From: Bacillota bacterium
GTDB taxonomy: Bacteria > Bacillota > Clostridia > Peptostreptococcales > Anaerovoracaceae
DNA: 6,450 nt
Direction: 5' to 3'
Assembly (NCBI GenBank): GCA_029266295.1
Contig: JAQSXD010000220.1
Coordinates: forward strand, 1-6,450
Below the pieces are notes generated by a model. The model was not told the DNA's origin, did no database searches, and saw only the letters and a list, made by a program, of their open reading frames with translations. Both the position numbers and the translations under genes were made by a program. Below are positions 5,853-6,450 of this stretch, one piece after another. The first letter of the stretch is position 1, and each line of letters starts with the position of its first letter.

Positions 5853-6450
5853 TTATACGCTAATTCGATATCCCCTGGGTGTTACCATCTTGCCGTTGAT
5901 TTCTTTCGTCTGAGAATTGCCGATAAACACCGTTGTGAACATATCGACCTGAGCGTCTCTGAGCTTGTTAAGGGTCAGGAGCGTCGCCGACTCCCCTTCT
6001 CTCCCAATATTTCTCACATAACCGCAGAGATTATCATTGGCTCTATGTTTTAAAATGATATCGCAGGCTTTTTGAAGGTAATCCTTGCGTTTGTGACTGG
6101 ATGGGTTATAAAGACAGATGACAAAATCAGCCATCGCTGCACATTCAATGCGCTTTTCGATCCGTTCCCAAGGTGTCAAAAGATCACTCAAGCTGATCAC
6201 CGCAAAATCGTGAATCAGGGGAGCACCCAAAACTGCCGCTCCGCTGCAGGCTGCGGTAATGCCCGAGATAATTTCGATTTCAACCGGGTCATACTGCTGC
6301 GATACTTCATACATTAAACCAGCCATACCATAAACTCCGGCATCTCCACTGCAGACCATGGCAACGGTCTGACCCTTCAGCGCCTCTTCAACGGCCATAC
6401 GACAGCGCTCTGCTTCCTTTTTCATCGGAGTGGAAAGCAATTTCTTGTGC
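5853..6450 (-). CDS. cbiH: Precorrin-3B / cobalt-precorrin-3 C17-methyltransferase, 5' partial
   Basis: This enzyme uses S-adenosylmethionine to methylate C17 of the (cobalt-)precorrin-3 macrocycle and drives ring contraction, in the cytoplasm. The visible 198 codons are the C-terminal part of a family usually near 240 residues, so roughly 45 N-terminal residues lie beyond the window edge. The frame stays open to base 6449, so the in-frame TTG at 6440 and ATG at 6425 are probably internal rather than starts. Family hallmarks are CSGDAGVYGMAGL (SAM-binding glycine-rich loop), GITAACSGAA followed by HDFAVISLSDLLTPW, the CLYNPSS segment and FIGNSQT near the C-terminus. The segment STPMKKEAERC corresponds to the family's usual STGM...E..RC, with Pro replacing Gly. 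The stop TAA at 5855-5853 is 29 bases before the cobK-sirC start, consistent with an operon. I infer the anaerobic (cbi) rather than aerobic (cobJ) variant from the SirC domain next door. Confidence 0.93.
   Translation of the reverse strand, partial: HKKLLSTPMKKEAERCRMAVEEALKGQTVAMVCSGDAGVYGMAGLMYEVSQQYDPVEIEIISGITAACSGAAVLGAPLIHDFAVISLSDLLTPWERIEKRIECAAMADFVICLYNPSSHKRKDYLQKACDIILKHRANDNLCGYVRNIGREGESATLLTLNKLRDAQVDMFTTVFIGNSQTKEINGKMVTPRGYRISV

Noticed and set aside
6423..6440. TTG at 6440 or ATG at 6425 as the true start of cbiH.
   Set aside because: The frame stays open to the window edge, and the residues around it match an internal conserved segment of CbiH; a start here would remove the SAM-binding N-terminal portion.

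Overview
The window is one block of corrinoid (vitamin B12) and tetrapyrrole biosynthesis genes, all on the minus strand, so transcription runs from high to low coordinates. In transcription order it reads: cbiH (5' end outside the window), a fused cobK-sirC gene, hemC, a fused cobA-hemD gene, cbiB, and cobD (3' end outside the window). I see no RNA gene, mobile element, CRISPR array, riboswitch or convincing terminator. Coding DNA covers nearly everything; the longest gap is 110 bases, upstream of hemC.

The organism is most likely an anaerobic Firmicute of class Clostridia with roughly balanced base composition. Three things suggest this: CobA fused to HemD in one protein; a SirC-type precorrin-2 dehydrogenase domain just upstream of hemC; and a CbiH/CobK/CbiB/CobD set without any oxygen-dependent aerobic-pathway gene in view. 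The genus cannot be fixed from this sequence.

The genes form a coherent pathway. HemC makes hydroxymethylbilane from porphobilinogen. The HemD half of the fusion closes it to uroporphyrinogen III, and the CobA half methylates that to precorrin-2. The SirC half of the CobK-SirC fusion oxidises precorrin-2 to sirohydrochlorin, the substrate for cobalt insertion in the early-cobalt (anaerobic) route. CbiH methylates C17 and contracts the ring, and the CobK/CbiJ half reduces (cobalt-)precorrin-6A. CobD makes aminopropanol phosphate and CbiB attaches it to the corrin. So one transcript seems to supply the dedicated tetrapyrrole precursor and both early and late corrin steps. The chelatase, the other methyltransferases and hemA/hemL/hemB are not in the window.

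The chemistry is known, not a new system. The most notable points are the CobK-SirC fusion of two redox enzymes from non-adjacent pathway steps, a charged low-complexity N-terminal extension on CobD that contains a small tandem repeat, and two perfect palindromes that overlap the stop codons of the two fusion genes.
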